Assembly: GCA_023387695.1 (NCBI GenBank)
Contig: JAEWHT010000407.1
Span: forward strand, 1-40,071
Source: Pseudomonadota bacterium
GTDB lineage: Bacteria > Pseudomonadota > Alphaproteobacteria > Rhizobiales > Xanthobacteraceae
DNA: 40,071 nucleotides
Direction: 5' to 3'
Shown: positions 32,081-40,071 of the stretch, piece after piece
Layout of the letters: every line of letters begins with the position of its first letter
How positions within the stretch are numbered: position 1 is the stretch's first letter
Made by a program: the position numbers and the translations under genes
The notes under the pieces: generated by a model
Told to the model about the DNA's origin: nothing
Seen by the model: only the letters and a program-made list of their open reading frames with translations
Database searches by the model: none

Positions 32081-32278
32081 CCGCGTTCCACCGCTGAATT
32101 ACGGGCATAAGTTCGCGCCGAGCCGGCCCGGCGGACGGCGGTCGCTGCTTTTTTCCCCAGCGGGATTCCTGTTCACGATCTGGACTCTTACCGGTGGAGT
32201 CTTGGGGAGGGTATTGTCGTTTGATTCGCGCGCGACGGGGGTCGTTGCGCGGTCACTTCGTGCGGTCTTGGGGCAACT

Positions 32279-34783
32279 ATGTCAGGCGTGATCGTGTCGA
32301 TGCGTCGGACGCTGCTGTCGTGCACATCGTTGGCGCGCAACGGCTTATTTGGAGGCGCTCTCGCAGCGCTGCTGCCGGCTGAGCCGGCGAATGCCGCCGA
32401 CCTCGTCGACACACTTTCGAATTTGCTGGATTTCAACCGGCAGGAACTCGCGGTGCTCGCCACCGCGCTGGCCCTGCTCGGCTTCACGGTCGTGGCTGCG
32501 ATCCTGTTGATGCGCACACGCGTGCGCACCGTCAAGAACGAGGCGGCGCTGCGCGGGCGGATCCGGGAACTCCAGCTGCAGACCGACCGCTTCGGCGCCC
32601 TGCTGTTCGCCGAGCCGCAGGTCCTGATCTCCTGGCCGGCCGGCGATGATCGCGCACAGATCTCCGGCGACATCTCCATGGTGCTGCCGCGTGATCCGTC
32701 GCCGCAGCGCGTGCTCGCCTTCGGAACCTGGCTGCCGCCGGAACCGGCGCTGCAGATGGATCACGCCGTCGATGCCTTGCGCGAGCGCGGCGACGGCTTC
32801 CAGCTCACGCTGACCACGGCCAACGGCCACACGCTGGAAGCGCTCGGCCGCGCCATTGGCGGCCAAGCCATTGTGCGGATTCGCGAACTCTCAGGTCTGC
32901 GCCGTGATCTCGCCGAAACCAATCTGCGCTACAAGGCCCTCTCCGACGAAACCGAGATGCTGCGCGGCTTTGCCGCCGCTGCACCGTGGCCGATCTGGGC
33001 CAAGGGCGAGAACGGCGCGCTGACCTTCGCCAATCCGGCCTATGTCCGCGCCACCGAGGCGAACAGCATCATCGACGCCCAGGAGCGCAAGCTCGAGCTG
33101 CTCGACAGCGCCGACCGCACCGCCATGGAGCGCAGCTTGAAGGATGTCGCTCACTTTACTTCGCGGCTGCCGATCGTGACCGGTGGCGAGCGGCGCATGT
33201 ATGACGTCCGCGCGGTCAATGTCGGCACCGGCAGCGTCGGTGTCGCCATCGACGCCAGCGAGGCCGACGCGCTCAGCGCCGCGCTGGTGCGGATGGCGGA
33301 AGCGCATCGCCGCACGCTCGACCAGCTCTCGTCCGGTGTGGCCGTGTTCGACGGCCAGCGCCGCCTTGCCTTCTACAATGATTCCTATCGGCGGCTGTGG
33401 GACCTCGACCGCACCTTCCTCGATGCGCATCCCGATGATTCCAGCGTGCTCGACCAGCTCCGTGCTGCGCGCAAATTGCAGGAGCAGCCGAACTTCCGGG
33501 AGTGGAAGGCCAAGCTGCACGAGGCCTATCGCGCGGTCGAGGCCGCCAAGGACACCTGGTACCTGCCCGACGGCCGCGCGCTGTCGGTCGTCACCACGCC
33601 GAATCCCGAAGGCGGCGTCACTTATCTGTTCGACGACGTCACCGAAACCCTCGAGCTCGCCCGCCGCTTCGACGGCATGATCCGGGTCCAGCGCGAGACG
33701 CTGGACAGCCTCGCCGAGGGTGTCGCCGTGTTCGGCAGCAACGGCAAGGCGCAGCTGTTCAATCCGGCTTTCGTCCGGATGTGGAAGCTCTCCAACGACG
33801 CGATGCGCGAGGAGCCGCATATCCAGACCGTCGAGGGCTGGTGCCAACAGCTGTTCGACGATCCCGCCGTATGGCGCCAGATCCGCGAGGCCATCACCTC
33901 GATCGAGAACCGCGCCGACGTGCCGCTGAAGCTGGAGCGCAAGGACGGCAGCGTGCTCGACGGCATGATCCGTCCGCTGCATGACGGCGCGACCATGCTG
34001 ACCTTCCTCGACATCACCGACACCGAGAATGTCGAGCGCGCGCTGCGCGAGCGCAACGAGGCGCTGGAGACCGCCGACCAGATGAAGGTGGATTTCGTCC
34101 ACCACGTCTCCTACGAGCTGCGCTCGCCGCTGACCACCATCATCGGCTTCGCGCATTTCCTCAGCGATCCCTCGACCGGGCCGCTGACGCCGAAGCAGGC
34201 CGAATATCTCGACTACGTCACCAAATCGACCAACGCGCTGCTGGCGCTCACCAACAACATCCTCGATCTCGCCACCATCGACGCCGGCGCCATGAAGCTG
34301 GAGCTCGGTCCGGTCGACGTCAGCAAGACCATCGAGCTTGCCGCCGAAGGCATCCAGGACCGGCTCGCCACAGACCGCATCCGCCTCAAGGTCGAGATCG
34401 CGCCCGATGTCGGCAGCTTCATCGGCGACGAGAAGCGCGTGGTGCAGGTGCTCTATAATCTGCTCGCCAACGCCGTCGGCTTCTCGCCGCAGGATTCCAC
34501 CGTCGGCATCAGCGCGCGCCGCACCGATCGCAGCGTGGTCTTCATTGTGACAGATTCCGGACCTGGAATACCGGCCGACATGAAGGACAAGGTGTTCAAC
34601 TGGTTCGAAAGCCGCTCGCAGGGCTCGCGTCATCGCGGCGCTGGGCTCGGGCTGTCGCTGGTGCGCTCCTTCGTCGAGCTGCATGGCGGCAAGGTGCAGG
34701 TGGATTCGGTCGTCGGCAAAGGCACGGTCGTGATCTGCGACTTCCCGACCGACCAGGCGGCGCATCGCGACGCCGCCGAATGA
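32279..34783 (+). CDS. divL: DivL-type PAS sensor (tyrosine in place of the phospho-His)
   Basis: DivL is an essential alphaproteobacterial cell-cycle protein that controls CckA and thus CtrA. The 834-aa product has an N-terminal hydrophobic segment and a transmembrane helix (LAVLATALALLGFTVVAAIL, about 57-77), then several PAS-like units (about 230-330, 345-460, 470-590), the dimerisation region with DFVHHVSYELRSPLTTIIGF, and an ATPase domain with NLLANAVGFS, DSGPGIP and GAGLGLSLVRSF. Tyr612 stands where histidine kinases have His, which is the hallmark of DivL. It overlaps the tsaE fusion by ATGA, the same neighbour as in Caulobacter. The 198-nt gap before it (32081-32278) shows a T-run at about 32150 but no clear hairpin. 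Confidence 0.9.
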   Translation: MSGVIVSMRRTLLSCTSLARNGLFGGALAALLPAEPANAADLVDTLSNLLDFNRQELAVLATALALLGFTVVAAILLMRTRVRTVKNEAALRGRIRELQLQTDRFGALLFAEPQVLISWPAGDDRAQISGDISMVLPRDPSPQRVLAFGTWLPPEPALQMDHAVDALRERGDGFQLTLTTANGHTLEALGRAIGGQAIVRIRELSGLRRDLAETNLRYKALSDETEMLRGFAAAAPWPIWAKGENGALTFANPAYVRATEANSIIDAQERKLELLDSADRTAMERSLKDVAHFTSRLPIVTGGERRMYDVRAVNVGTGSVGVAIDASEADALSAALVRMAEAHRRTLDQLSSGVAVFDGQRRLAFYNDSYRRLWDLDRTFLDAHPDDSSVLDQLRAARKLQEQPNFREWKAKLHEAYRAVEAAKDTWYLPDGRALSVVTTPNPEGGVTYLFDDVTETLELARRFDGMIRVQRETLDSLAEGVAVFGSNGKAQLFNPAFVRMWKLSNDAMREEPHIQTVEGWCQQLFDDPAVWRQIREAITSIENRADVPLKLERKDGSVLDGMIRPLHDGATMLTFLDITDTENVERALRERNEALETADQMKVDFVHHVSYELRSPLTTIIGFAHFLSDPSTGPLTPKQAEYLDYVTKSTNALLALTNNILDLATIDAGAMKLELGPVDVSKTIELAAEGIQDRLATDRIRLKVEIAPDVGSFIGDEKRVVQVLYNLLANAVGFSPQDSTVGISARRTDRSVVFIVTDSGPGIPADMKDKVFNWFESRSQGSRHRGAGLGLSLVRSFVELHGGKVQVDSVVGKGTVVICDFPTDQAAHRDAAE

Positions 34784-36300
34784 GCGAACCCGCCCAACTC
34801 TCCGTCGCGCTTGTCAACGAGACGGCCACCGCGCAATTGATGGCCGACCTCGCTTTGCTGGTCGGCCCGGGCGATACCATCACGCTCACCGGTGATCTCG
34901 GCGCGGGCAAGACGGCAGCCGCGCGCAGCCTGATCCGCTATCTCGCCGGCGACGACGAGCTCGAAGTGCCGAGCCCGACCTTCACGCTGGTGCAGGGCTA
35001 CGAGCTCGCGGCATTTCCGGTCATGCATGCCGATCTCTATCGCGTCGAGGACGAGAGCGAGCTCGAGGAGATCGGGCTGTCGCCGTTGCCCGACGCGACG
35101 CTGGTGCTGATCGAATGGCCGGAGCGGGCGCCGTCGGCGATGCCGGAAGATCGCATCGACATCGCGCTGACGCATCGCCCGGCGCTGGGCGCGAATGCGC
35201 GCGCCGCCGACATCAGCGGCTACGGCAAGAGTGCGGCGACCGTTGCGCGGCTGAAGGCGCTGCGCGAATTCCTCGACGCCTCCGGCTATATCGATGCAGG
35301 CCGCAAGCGCATGGCGGGCGATGCCTCGACACGCTCCTACGCGCGGCTGATCCGCGACGACGGTGTCGTCATCCTCATGAACTCGCCGCAGCGCCCCGAT
35401 GGCGCTGCGATCTACAACGGCAAATCCTATAGCGCCGCGGTGCATCTGGCCGAGAACATCAAACCATTCGTCGCCATCGACGAAGGTTTGCGCGCGGCAG
35501 GAATTTCGGCGCCGAAAATCCATCATTACGACCTTGATCGCGGCTTCCTGATCTCCGAGGATTTCGGCAGCGAGGGCGTGATCGAAGGCGACCCGCCGCG
35601 ACCGATTCCCGAGCGCTATGAAGCAGCGACCGATGTGCTGGCCGCGCTGCACGGCAAGGCGCTGCCGGAGACGTTGCCGCTGGACGGGCAGACCTACACT
35701 ATTCCGGCGTGGGACACCGAGGCGCTGCTGATCGAGATCGGTTTGATGCCGGAATGGTATCTGCCCGATCGCAACGCGCCGCTGAGCCACGAGAAGCGCG
35801 CGGAATTTTTCGCGATGTGGCGCGAGCTCCTGAAGAAGCCGCTGGCCGCGCCGAAGACCTGGATCATCCGCGACTATCACTCGCCGAACCTGATCTGGCT
35901 CGCGGACCGCAGCGGCATGGCACGGGTCGGCGTGATCGACTTCCAGGACACCGTGCTCGGACCGCACTCCTATGACGTGGTGTCGCTGCTGCAGGACGCC
36001 CGCATCGACGTGCCCGAATCGCTCGAGCTGACGCTGCTGTCGCGCTACATCAAGGCGCGCCGCGCCGAGGATGCGAGCTTCGATCCGGCCGGCTTTGCCG
36101 AGCTCTATGCCATCATGTCGGCGCAGCGTAACACGCGCCTGCTCGGCACCTTCGCCAGGCTCAACCGCCGCGACGGCAAGCCGCATTATCTGCGTCACCA
36201 GCCGCGAATCTGGACTTATCTGCAGCGCTCCCTTGCGCATCCGGCCCTGGAGCATCTACGCGACTGGTATCTCGCCAACGTCCCGCCGCCGCGCTCCTGA
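34780..36300 (+). CDS. TsaE-AmgK fusion: tRNA threonylcarbamoyladenosine ATPase and cell-wall sugar kinase
   Basis: Residues 1-150 are TsaE, the ATPase that assists TsaBD in making t6A37 on tRNA: Walker A GDLGAGKTAAARSL, SPTFTLVQGY, HADLYRVED and IEWPERAPSAM. Residues about 165-500 are an aminoglycoside-phosphotransferase-like kinase with GDASTRSYARL, a catalytic loop IIRDYHSPNLIWL and the metal-binding VIDFQD. This second part resembles AmgK, which phosphorylates MurNAc/GlcNAc at C1 in peptidoglycan recycling. A MurU-like gene follows two genes later, which supports the assignment. Total length is 506 aa in one frame; the fusion is widespread in alphaproteobacteria. Confidence 0.92.
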   Translation: MSEPAQLSVALVNETATAQLMADLALLVGPGDTITLTGDLGAGKTAAARSLIRYLAGDDELEVPSPTFTLVQGYELAAFPVMHADLYRVEDESELEEIGLSPLPDATLVLIEWPERAPSAMPEDRIDIALTHRPALGANARAADISGYGKSAATVARLKALREFLDASGYIDAGRKRMAGDASTRSYARLIRDDGVVILMNSPQRPDGAAIYNGKSYSAAVHLAENIKPFVAIDEGLRAAGISAPKIHHYDLDRGFLISEDFGSEGVIEGDPPRPIPERYEAATDVLAALHGKALPETLPLDGQTYTIPAWDTEALLIEIGLMPEWYLPDRNAPLSHEKRAEFFAMWRELLKKPLAAPKTWIIRDYHSPNLIWLADRSGMARVGVIDFQDTVLGPHSYDVVSLLQDARIDVPESLELTLLSRYIKARRAEDASFDPAGFAELYAIMSAQRNTRLLGTFARLNRRDGKPHYLRHQPRIWTYLQRSLAHPALEHLRDWYLANVPPPRS

Positions 36301-36387
36301 GCCGGAACCGGTTTACCAGCTGTTAGCCATCGCATCGGTAATATCGCCCGCGGGCAGCCGGATAAATACGGGGCTGGAGCAGGGCAG

Positions 36388-36705
36388 ATGGCGGTCAAGA
36401 CGGACCAGCGCGGGAACAGTCGGGTTGTTTTCGAACGTGGGATTGCCGCCCAGATGATGGGAATCGACGGCACCTGGCGGCGCGAATGCACCATGGAGGA
36501 CGTCTCCGAGACCGGCGCCAAGCTGACCATCGACGGCTCTGTCGAAGGTCTGCACCTGAAGGAATTTTTTCTCGTCCTGTCGTCGACCGGACTTGCGTAC
36601 CGGCGTTGCGAGCTGGCCTGGGTAAATGGCGACCAGATCGGCGTCAACTTCCTCAAGCAGGGCGACAAGAAGAAAAAGGCGCGTTCCACAGCTGTCGGGG
36701 CGTGA
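36388..36705 (+). CDS. PilZ-domain protein
   Basis: PilZ domains bind cyclic di-GMP. The 105-aa product is little more than one domain, with the RxxxR motif in DQRGNSRVVF and DxSxxG in MEDVSETGAKL, so both cyclic di-GMP contacts are present. It ends in a Lys-rich tail (GDKKKKARS). It lies between the TsaE-AmgK fusion and murU on the same strand, 87 nt after the first and 126 nt before the second. A link between second-messenger signalling and wall recycling is only a suggestion. Confidence 0.88.
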   Translation: MAVKTDQRGNSRVVFERGIAAQMMGIDGTWRRECTMEDVSETGAKLTIDGSVEGLHLKEFFLVLSSTGLAYRRCELAWVNGDQIGVNFLKQGDKKKKARSTAVGA

Positions 36706-36831
36706 GGGCAACACAATTCGTACAACCGTCACGGCGGCTGGCTAAGGCGGTTGAGATGCGGTGCGGCTGAGCGGGGCTCGTGCTAGGCTGCCAGGAACGC
36801 AGAGATTTTAGAGGTTCGAGAAAGCTTAAGG

Positions 36832-37554
36832 ATGTCCGTCAAACCGACCAAAGCCATGGTGCTCGCCGCAGGGTTCGGCCTGCGCATGCGTCCGCTGACG
36901 GACAAGATGCCGAAGCCGATGGTGCCGGTGGCGGGCCAGCCGCTGCTCGACCACGTGCTCGACAAGCTCGGCCAGGCCGGCGTCACCGAGGCCGTGGTCA
37001 ATGTGCACTATCTGCCCGACCAGATCATCGACCACACCGCGACGCGCCAGCTTCCGCACGTGACCATTTCGGACGAGCGCGACCAGGTGCTCGGCACCGG
37101 CGGCGGCGTGGTCAAGGCGCTGCCGCTGCTCGGCGATGCGCCGTTCTATCACGTCAATTCCGACACGCTGTGGATCGACGGCGTGCGCTCGAACCTGACG
37201 CGGCTTGCCGAAAACTTCGACCCCGAGCGCATGGACATCCTGCTGCTGATGGCGCCGACCGCGACCAGCATCGGCTATAGCGGCCGCGGCGATTACGGAA
37301 TGCTGCCCGACGGCGCGCTGCGCAAGCGCAAGGAAAAGGAGATCGTCCCGTTCGTCTATGCGGGCGCGGCGATCCTGTCGCCAAAGATTTTCGAAGGTGC
37401 GCCCGAGGGCGAATTCTCGCTGACCAAGATGTTCGACCGCGCCAATGAGCAGGAGCGCCTGTTCGGCCTCCGCCTCGACGGCGTCTGGATGCATGTCGGC
37501 ACGCCCGACGCGGTGCACGCCGCGGAAGAGGCGTTCCTGGAGAGCGTGGCGTAG
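36832..37554 (+). CDS. murU: MurNAc-1-phosphate uridylyltransferase (MurU-type nucleotidyltransferase)
   Basis: MurU converts MurNAc-1-phosphate and UTP to UDP-MurNAc, closing the recycling route that by-passes MurA and gives fosfomycin tolerance in Pseudomonas and others. The 240-aa protein has the nucleotidyltransferase start AMVLAAGFGLRMRPLTDKMPKP, then ERDQVLGTGGGVVKALP and a VNSDTLW motif. It ends with WMHVGTPDAVHAAEEAF, as in MurU. The partner kinase domain (AmgK) lies 0.5 kb upstream. Another sugar-phosphate nucleotidyltransferase role is possible, but the neighbourhood favours MurU. Confidence 0.88.
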   Translation: MSVKPTKAMVLAAGFGLRMRPLTDKMPKPMVPVAGQPLLDHVLDKLGQAGVTEAVVNVHYLPDQIIDHTATRQLPHVTISDERDQVLGTGGGVVKALPLLGDAPFYHVNSDTLWIDGVRSNLTRLAENFDPERMDILLLMAPTATSIGYSGRGDYGMLPDGALRKRKEKEIVPFVYAGAAILSPKIFEGAPEGEFSLTKMFDRANEQERLFGLRLDGVWMHVGTPDAVHAAEEAFLESVA

Positions 37555-37567
37555 GGCTAGCTCCTCC

Positions 37568-37702
37568 TTGTCCCGGACGCGCTGCAGCGTGTAACGCTGC
37601 TGCGCAGAGCCGGGACCCACTCCATCCTCAGATCCAGAACGAAGTACTGGGCCCCGGCTCAGCGGCGCATCACTGCGTGCTGCGCCGCGTCCGGGGCACG
37701 AG
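37568..37702. repeat. Large inverted repeat element between murU and addB
   Basis: The left arm (37568-37619) reads from TTGTCCCGGACGCG to GAGCCGGGACCCA; the right arm (37648-37702) reads from TGGGCCCCGGCT to CGCGTCCGGGGCACGA, which is close to its reverse complement. Arms of about 50 nt are separated by 28 nt; the middle of each arm differs but keeps its own CTGC/GCAG palindromes. This is a dispersed Bradyrhizobium-type repeat. It fills most of the 246-nt gap, and I see no other element there. Confidence 0.78.
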
Positions 37703-37800
37703 AGTGGTGCTCCACGAACAGCGGGGACGATTTCGCCCCCACCCCATGACCATTTGAAGCCGCATCCCTATATTGCCGGATCGTTCGAATCAGGCAGCCC

Positions 37801-40071
37801 ATGCGCGTTTTCAGCGTTCCCCTCTCAGTTCCGTTCCTGCGCACGATCGTCGCAAGCCTGCTCGATGGCCGGCTGGTCGAGGGATTTGAGGCGCGCAAGG
37901 AACCGGCGCGACTGGCGGACGCCACGCTCTATCTGCCGACACGGCGCGCGATGCGTGTCGTGCGCGAGATCTTCCTCGACGAGATGAAGGCCGACGCCGT
38001 GGTGCTGCCGCGCATCGTCGCGCTCGGCGACATCGATGAGGACGAGCTCGCCTTCGCCGACGAGGGCGAACAGTTTTCCGGCACGACACCACTCGAAATT
38101 CCGCCGCGGCTTGGAGAGCTCGAACGGCGGCTGACACTGGCGCAACTCGTCGCGGCCTGGGCCAAGCGGCCCGTATTGTCGCCGCTGGTCGTCGGCGGCC
38201 CCGCCTCGACTCTCGCGCTCGCCGGCGATCTCGCTCGCCTGATCGACGACATGGTCACGCGCGGCGTCGACTGGAGCAAGCTTCGAGGCCTGGTGCCAGA
38301 TCAGCTTGATCAATACTGGCAGCATTCACTTCAGTTCTTGAACATTGCCAGCGAGACATGGCCGAGCCATCTCGCCGAGATCAACCGCATCGAACCCGCG
38401 GCGCGGCGCGATCTCTTGATTGCGGCGGAAGCAAAGCGCCTGACTGCGCATCCGCATGGACCCGTGATAGCGGCTGGCTCGACCGGTTCGATGCCGGCGA
38501 CTGCAAAGTTCCTGCATGCGGTCGCAGCGCTGCCACACGGCGCCGTGGTGCTGCCGGGTCTCGACACCGATCTGGACGACGATGCCTGGCGTAGCATCGG
38601 CGGCAGCAGGGATCTGCTGGGCATCACCGAGAATCCCACCTCGAACCATCCGCAATATGCGATGCATGCATTGCTGGATCGTTTTGGTATCAAGCGCAGT
38701 GACGTCGAGATCCTTCAGCCGCCGGGCAAAGGTGGCCGCGATCTGCTCGCCTCGGAATCGATGCGCCCCTCTGCCAAGACGGAGGTCTGGCACGACCGGT
38801 TAAAGCAGCCGGATGTCGCCGCGAAGATCGCTGGCGGCATGAAAAATCTCGCCGTGGTCGAAGCGCCCAATCCGGAAGTGGAAGCGCTCGCGATCGCCAT
38901 TGCGATGCGTGAGGCGCGACATCTCGACAAATCGGCAGCACTTGTGACACCGGACCGCGCGCTTGCGCGGCGCGTGATGGCCGCGCTGACGCGATGGGAT
39001 CTCGCCTTCGACGATTCCGGCGGCGACGTGCTGATGGAAACCTCCGCCGGCGTCTTCGCGCGTCTCGCAGCGGAGGCTGTGACCAAAGGCCTGGAGCCGC
39101 CGACGCTGCTGGCGATGCTGAAGCATCCGCTGTGCCGGCTCGGCCGTGCGCCTGGCGCATGGAAGGCCGCGATCGAAGATCTCGAGCTCGCAGTATTGCG
39201 CGGCACGCGCCCGCCTGCGGGCACTGGCGGCCTCTTACGCGAGTTCAACCGCTTTCGCGAGGAGCTGGCAAAGTTGTGGCGCAAGGAGGTTTCCGCGCTC
39301 CACCAAGCCGAACCTCGCGCGCGGCTCAAGGCGGAAGATCTCGATCGCATCCAGGCGCTGACCGAAACCCTGCAGAAGGCACTCGCGCCGATCGAAAGTC
39401 TCGCGACGTCAAAGCCATTCGACTTCGCCGAGCTCGCGCATCGCCATCGCGAGATCATGATCGAGTTGTCGCGTGACGAGCAGGGCATTCCGCTCGCCTT
39501 CGAGGAGCGCGAGGGCCTCGCGCTCGCGAGCGCCTTCGACGATCTCCTGCGCGGCGGCACGACCAGCGGGTTGATGGTGACGCTGCCCGACTATGCCGAC
39601 GTCTTCCAGACCGCATTCAGCGATCGCGCGGTGCGACGGCGCGACAAGCCCGGTGCGCGCCTGCAGATCTACGGCCCGCTGGAATCACGGCTGATGCAGA
39701 CCGACCGAATCATCATCGGCGGGCTCATCGAGGGCGTCTGGCCACCGGCGCCGCGCATCGATCCCTGGCTGAGCCGGCCAATGCGGCACGAACTTGGTCT
39801 CGATCTGCCGGAGCGGCGTATCGGCCTCTCCGCGCATGACTTCGCGCAACTGCTCGGCGGCGACGAAGTGATCCTCACCCATTCCGCCAAGGCCGGCGGC
39901 GCGCCGGCTGCGGCCTCACGCTTCCTGCATCGATTAGAGGCTGTCGCGGGCGACGAGCTCTGGAAGACTGCCATTCGCGCCGGCGAAAAATACGTGCAGT
40001 TCGCGGGCGCGCTGGATCAGCCGGCCGAGGTCACGCCGATCAAGCAGCCGGAGCCGCGGCCGCCGCGCGCG
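37801..40071 (+). CDS. addB: Double-strand break repair protein AddB (3' end outside window)
   Basis: AddB is the subunit that, with AddA, forms the alphaproteobacterial helicase-nuclease replacing RecBCD in recombinational repair. The frame is open from the ATG at 37801 to the end of the window (757 codons). Recognisable family segments are FLRTIVASLLDG, LYLPTRRAMRVVREIF, VLPRIVALGDIDEDELAF, VIAAGSTGSMPATAKF, LRLEALRRP-like positions in the middle, and IIGGLIEGVWPPAPRIDPWLSR with the helicase-like GLxEGxWP motif. The C-terminal nuclease domain lies outside. Gene order murU-addB (then normally addA and trxA) is common in Rhizobiales. Confidence 0.93.
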   Translation, partial: MRVFSVPLSVPFLRTIVASLLDGRLVEGFEARKEPARLADATLYLPTRRAMRVVREIFLDEMKADAVVLPRIVALGDIDEDELAFADEGEQFSGTTPLEIPPRLGELERRLTLAQLVAAWAKRPVLSPLVVGGPASTLALAGDLARLIDDMVTRGVDWSKLRGLVPDQLDQYWQHSLQFLNIASETWPSHLAEINRIEPAARRDLLIAAEAKRLTAHPHGPVIAAGSTGSMPATAKFLHAVAALPHGAVVLPGLDTDLDDDAWRSIGGSRDLLGITENPTSNHPQYAMHALLDRFGIKRSDVEILQPPGKGGRDLLASESMRPSAKTEVWHDRLKQPDVAAKIAGGMKNLAVVEAPNPEVEALAIAIAMREARHLDKSAALVTPDRALARRVMAALTRWDLAFDDSGGDVLMETSAGVFARLAAEAVTKGLEPPTLLAMLKHPLCRLGRAPGAWKAAIEDLELAVLRGTRPPAGTGGLLREFNRFREELAKLWRKEVSALHQAEPRARLKAEDLDRIQALTETLQKALAPIESLATSKPFDFAELAHRHREIMIELSRDEQGIPLAFEEREGLALASAFDDLLRGGTTSGLMVTLPDYADVFQTAFSDRAVRRRDKPGARLQIYGPLESRLMQTDRIIIGGLIEGVWPPAPRIDPWLSRPMRHELGLDLPERRIGLSAHDFAQLLGGDEVILTHSAKAGGAPAAASRFLHRLEAVAGDELWKTAIRAGEKYVQFAGALDQPAEVTPIKQPEPRPPRA

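Noticed and set aside
32891..34765. 624-codon open frame on the minus strand opposite divL
   Set aside because: Shadow frame; no domain is recognisable, and divL has intact PAS and ATPase motifs.
34630..36255. 541-codon open frame on the minus strand opposite the tsaE-amgK fusion
   Set aside because: Shadow of GC3 bias; the plus-strand fusion has Walker and kinase motifs throughout.
1..40071. CRISPR array, tRNA or rRNA genes, insertion sequences, prophage or integrase genes
   Set aside because: No regular direct repeats, no tRNA-like cloverleaf noticed by eye, and no transposase or integrase motif in any frame examined.

Overview
The window looks like chromosomal DNA of a Bradyrhizobium-type alphaproteobacterium. 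The main reasons are a textbook Bradyrhizobium irr gene (haem motif GCPWHD at residues 28-33, HHH at 117-119) with a Fur-type hexamer promoter, the irr / fabA-fabB-fabI neighbourhood, high GC with strong GC3 bias (hence many long antisense shadow frames), and several families of short palindromic repeats typical of this genus. There are no rRNA or tRNA genes, no CRISPR array and no recognisable insertion sequence. Most genes are core housekeeping genes; the stretches 10.3-12.1 kb and 29.6-32.1 kb look accessory.

Layout. 1-6.5 kb: a translation and RNA-processing operon (infB 3' part, rbfA, truB, rpsO, pnp) with terminators after rpsO and pnp and a long leader hairpin before pnp. 6.6-10.3 kb: peroxide defence (katG and oxyR, divergent) plus an acetyltransferase. 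10.4-12.1 kb: two tandem paralogous secreted proteins of unknown function. 12.2-15.7 kb: fabA-fabB-fabI (minus strand), divergent from irr. 15.9-23.1 kb: an SH3 protein, a 2-hydroxyacid dehydrogenase, a MoeB/ThiF-like protein, a secreted protease-like protein that has lost its catalytic His, an HWE-family histidine kinase and a gamma-glutamyltransferase. 23.3-29.6 kb: a solo ParA-like ATPase, mutM, then ubiE-ubiB-coaBC-dut. 29.6-32.1 kb: a likely self-regulated TetR operon (MAPEG protein, frameshifted SDR, bicupin, TetR). 32.3-40.1 kb: divL, a tsaE-amgK fusion, a PilZ protein, murU and the 5' part of addB.

The most unusual feature is coaBC. Its product starts with a FitA-type ribbon-helix-helix antitoxin domain fused in frame to the coenzyme A enzyme, and two palindromes carrying TGATAGCA/TGCAATCA-type half-sites, similar to FitA operators, lie directly upstream. 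This suggests that an antitoxin gene start with its own operator was captured by a coenzyme A biosynthesis gene, giving an enzyme that may repress its own transcription. The same protein lacks the usual ACG cysteine motif of the decarboxylase domain.

Other regulatory observations: an identical 13-base Irr-box-like core lies upstream of both katG and irr, linking iron/haem control to peroxide defence; a perfect 16-bp palindrome fills the promoter spacer of the TetR operon; and a nearly continuous 33-bp stem lies in the pnp leader, in the place where enterobacteria carry the RNase III/PNPase autoregulation hairpin.
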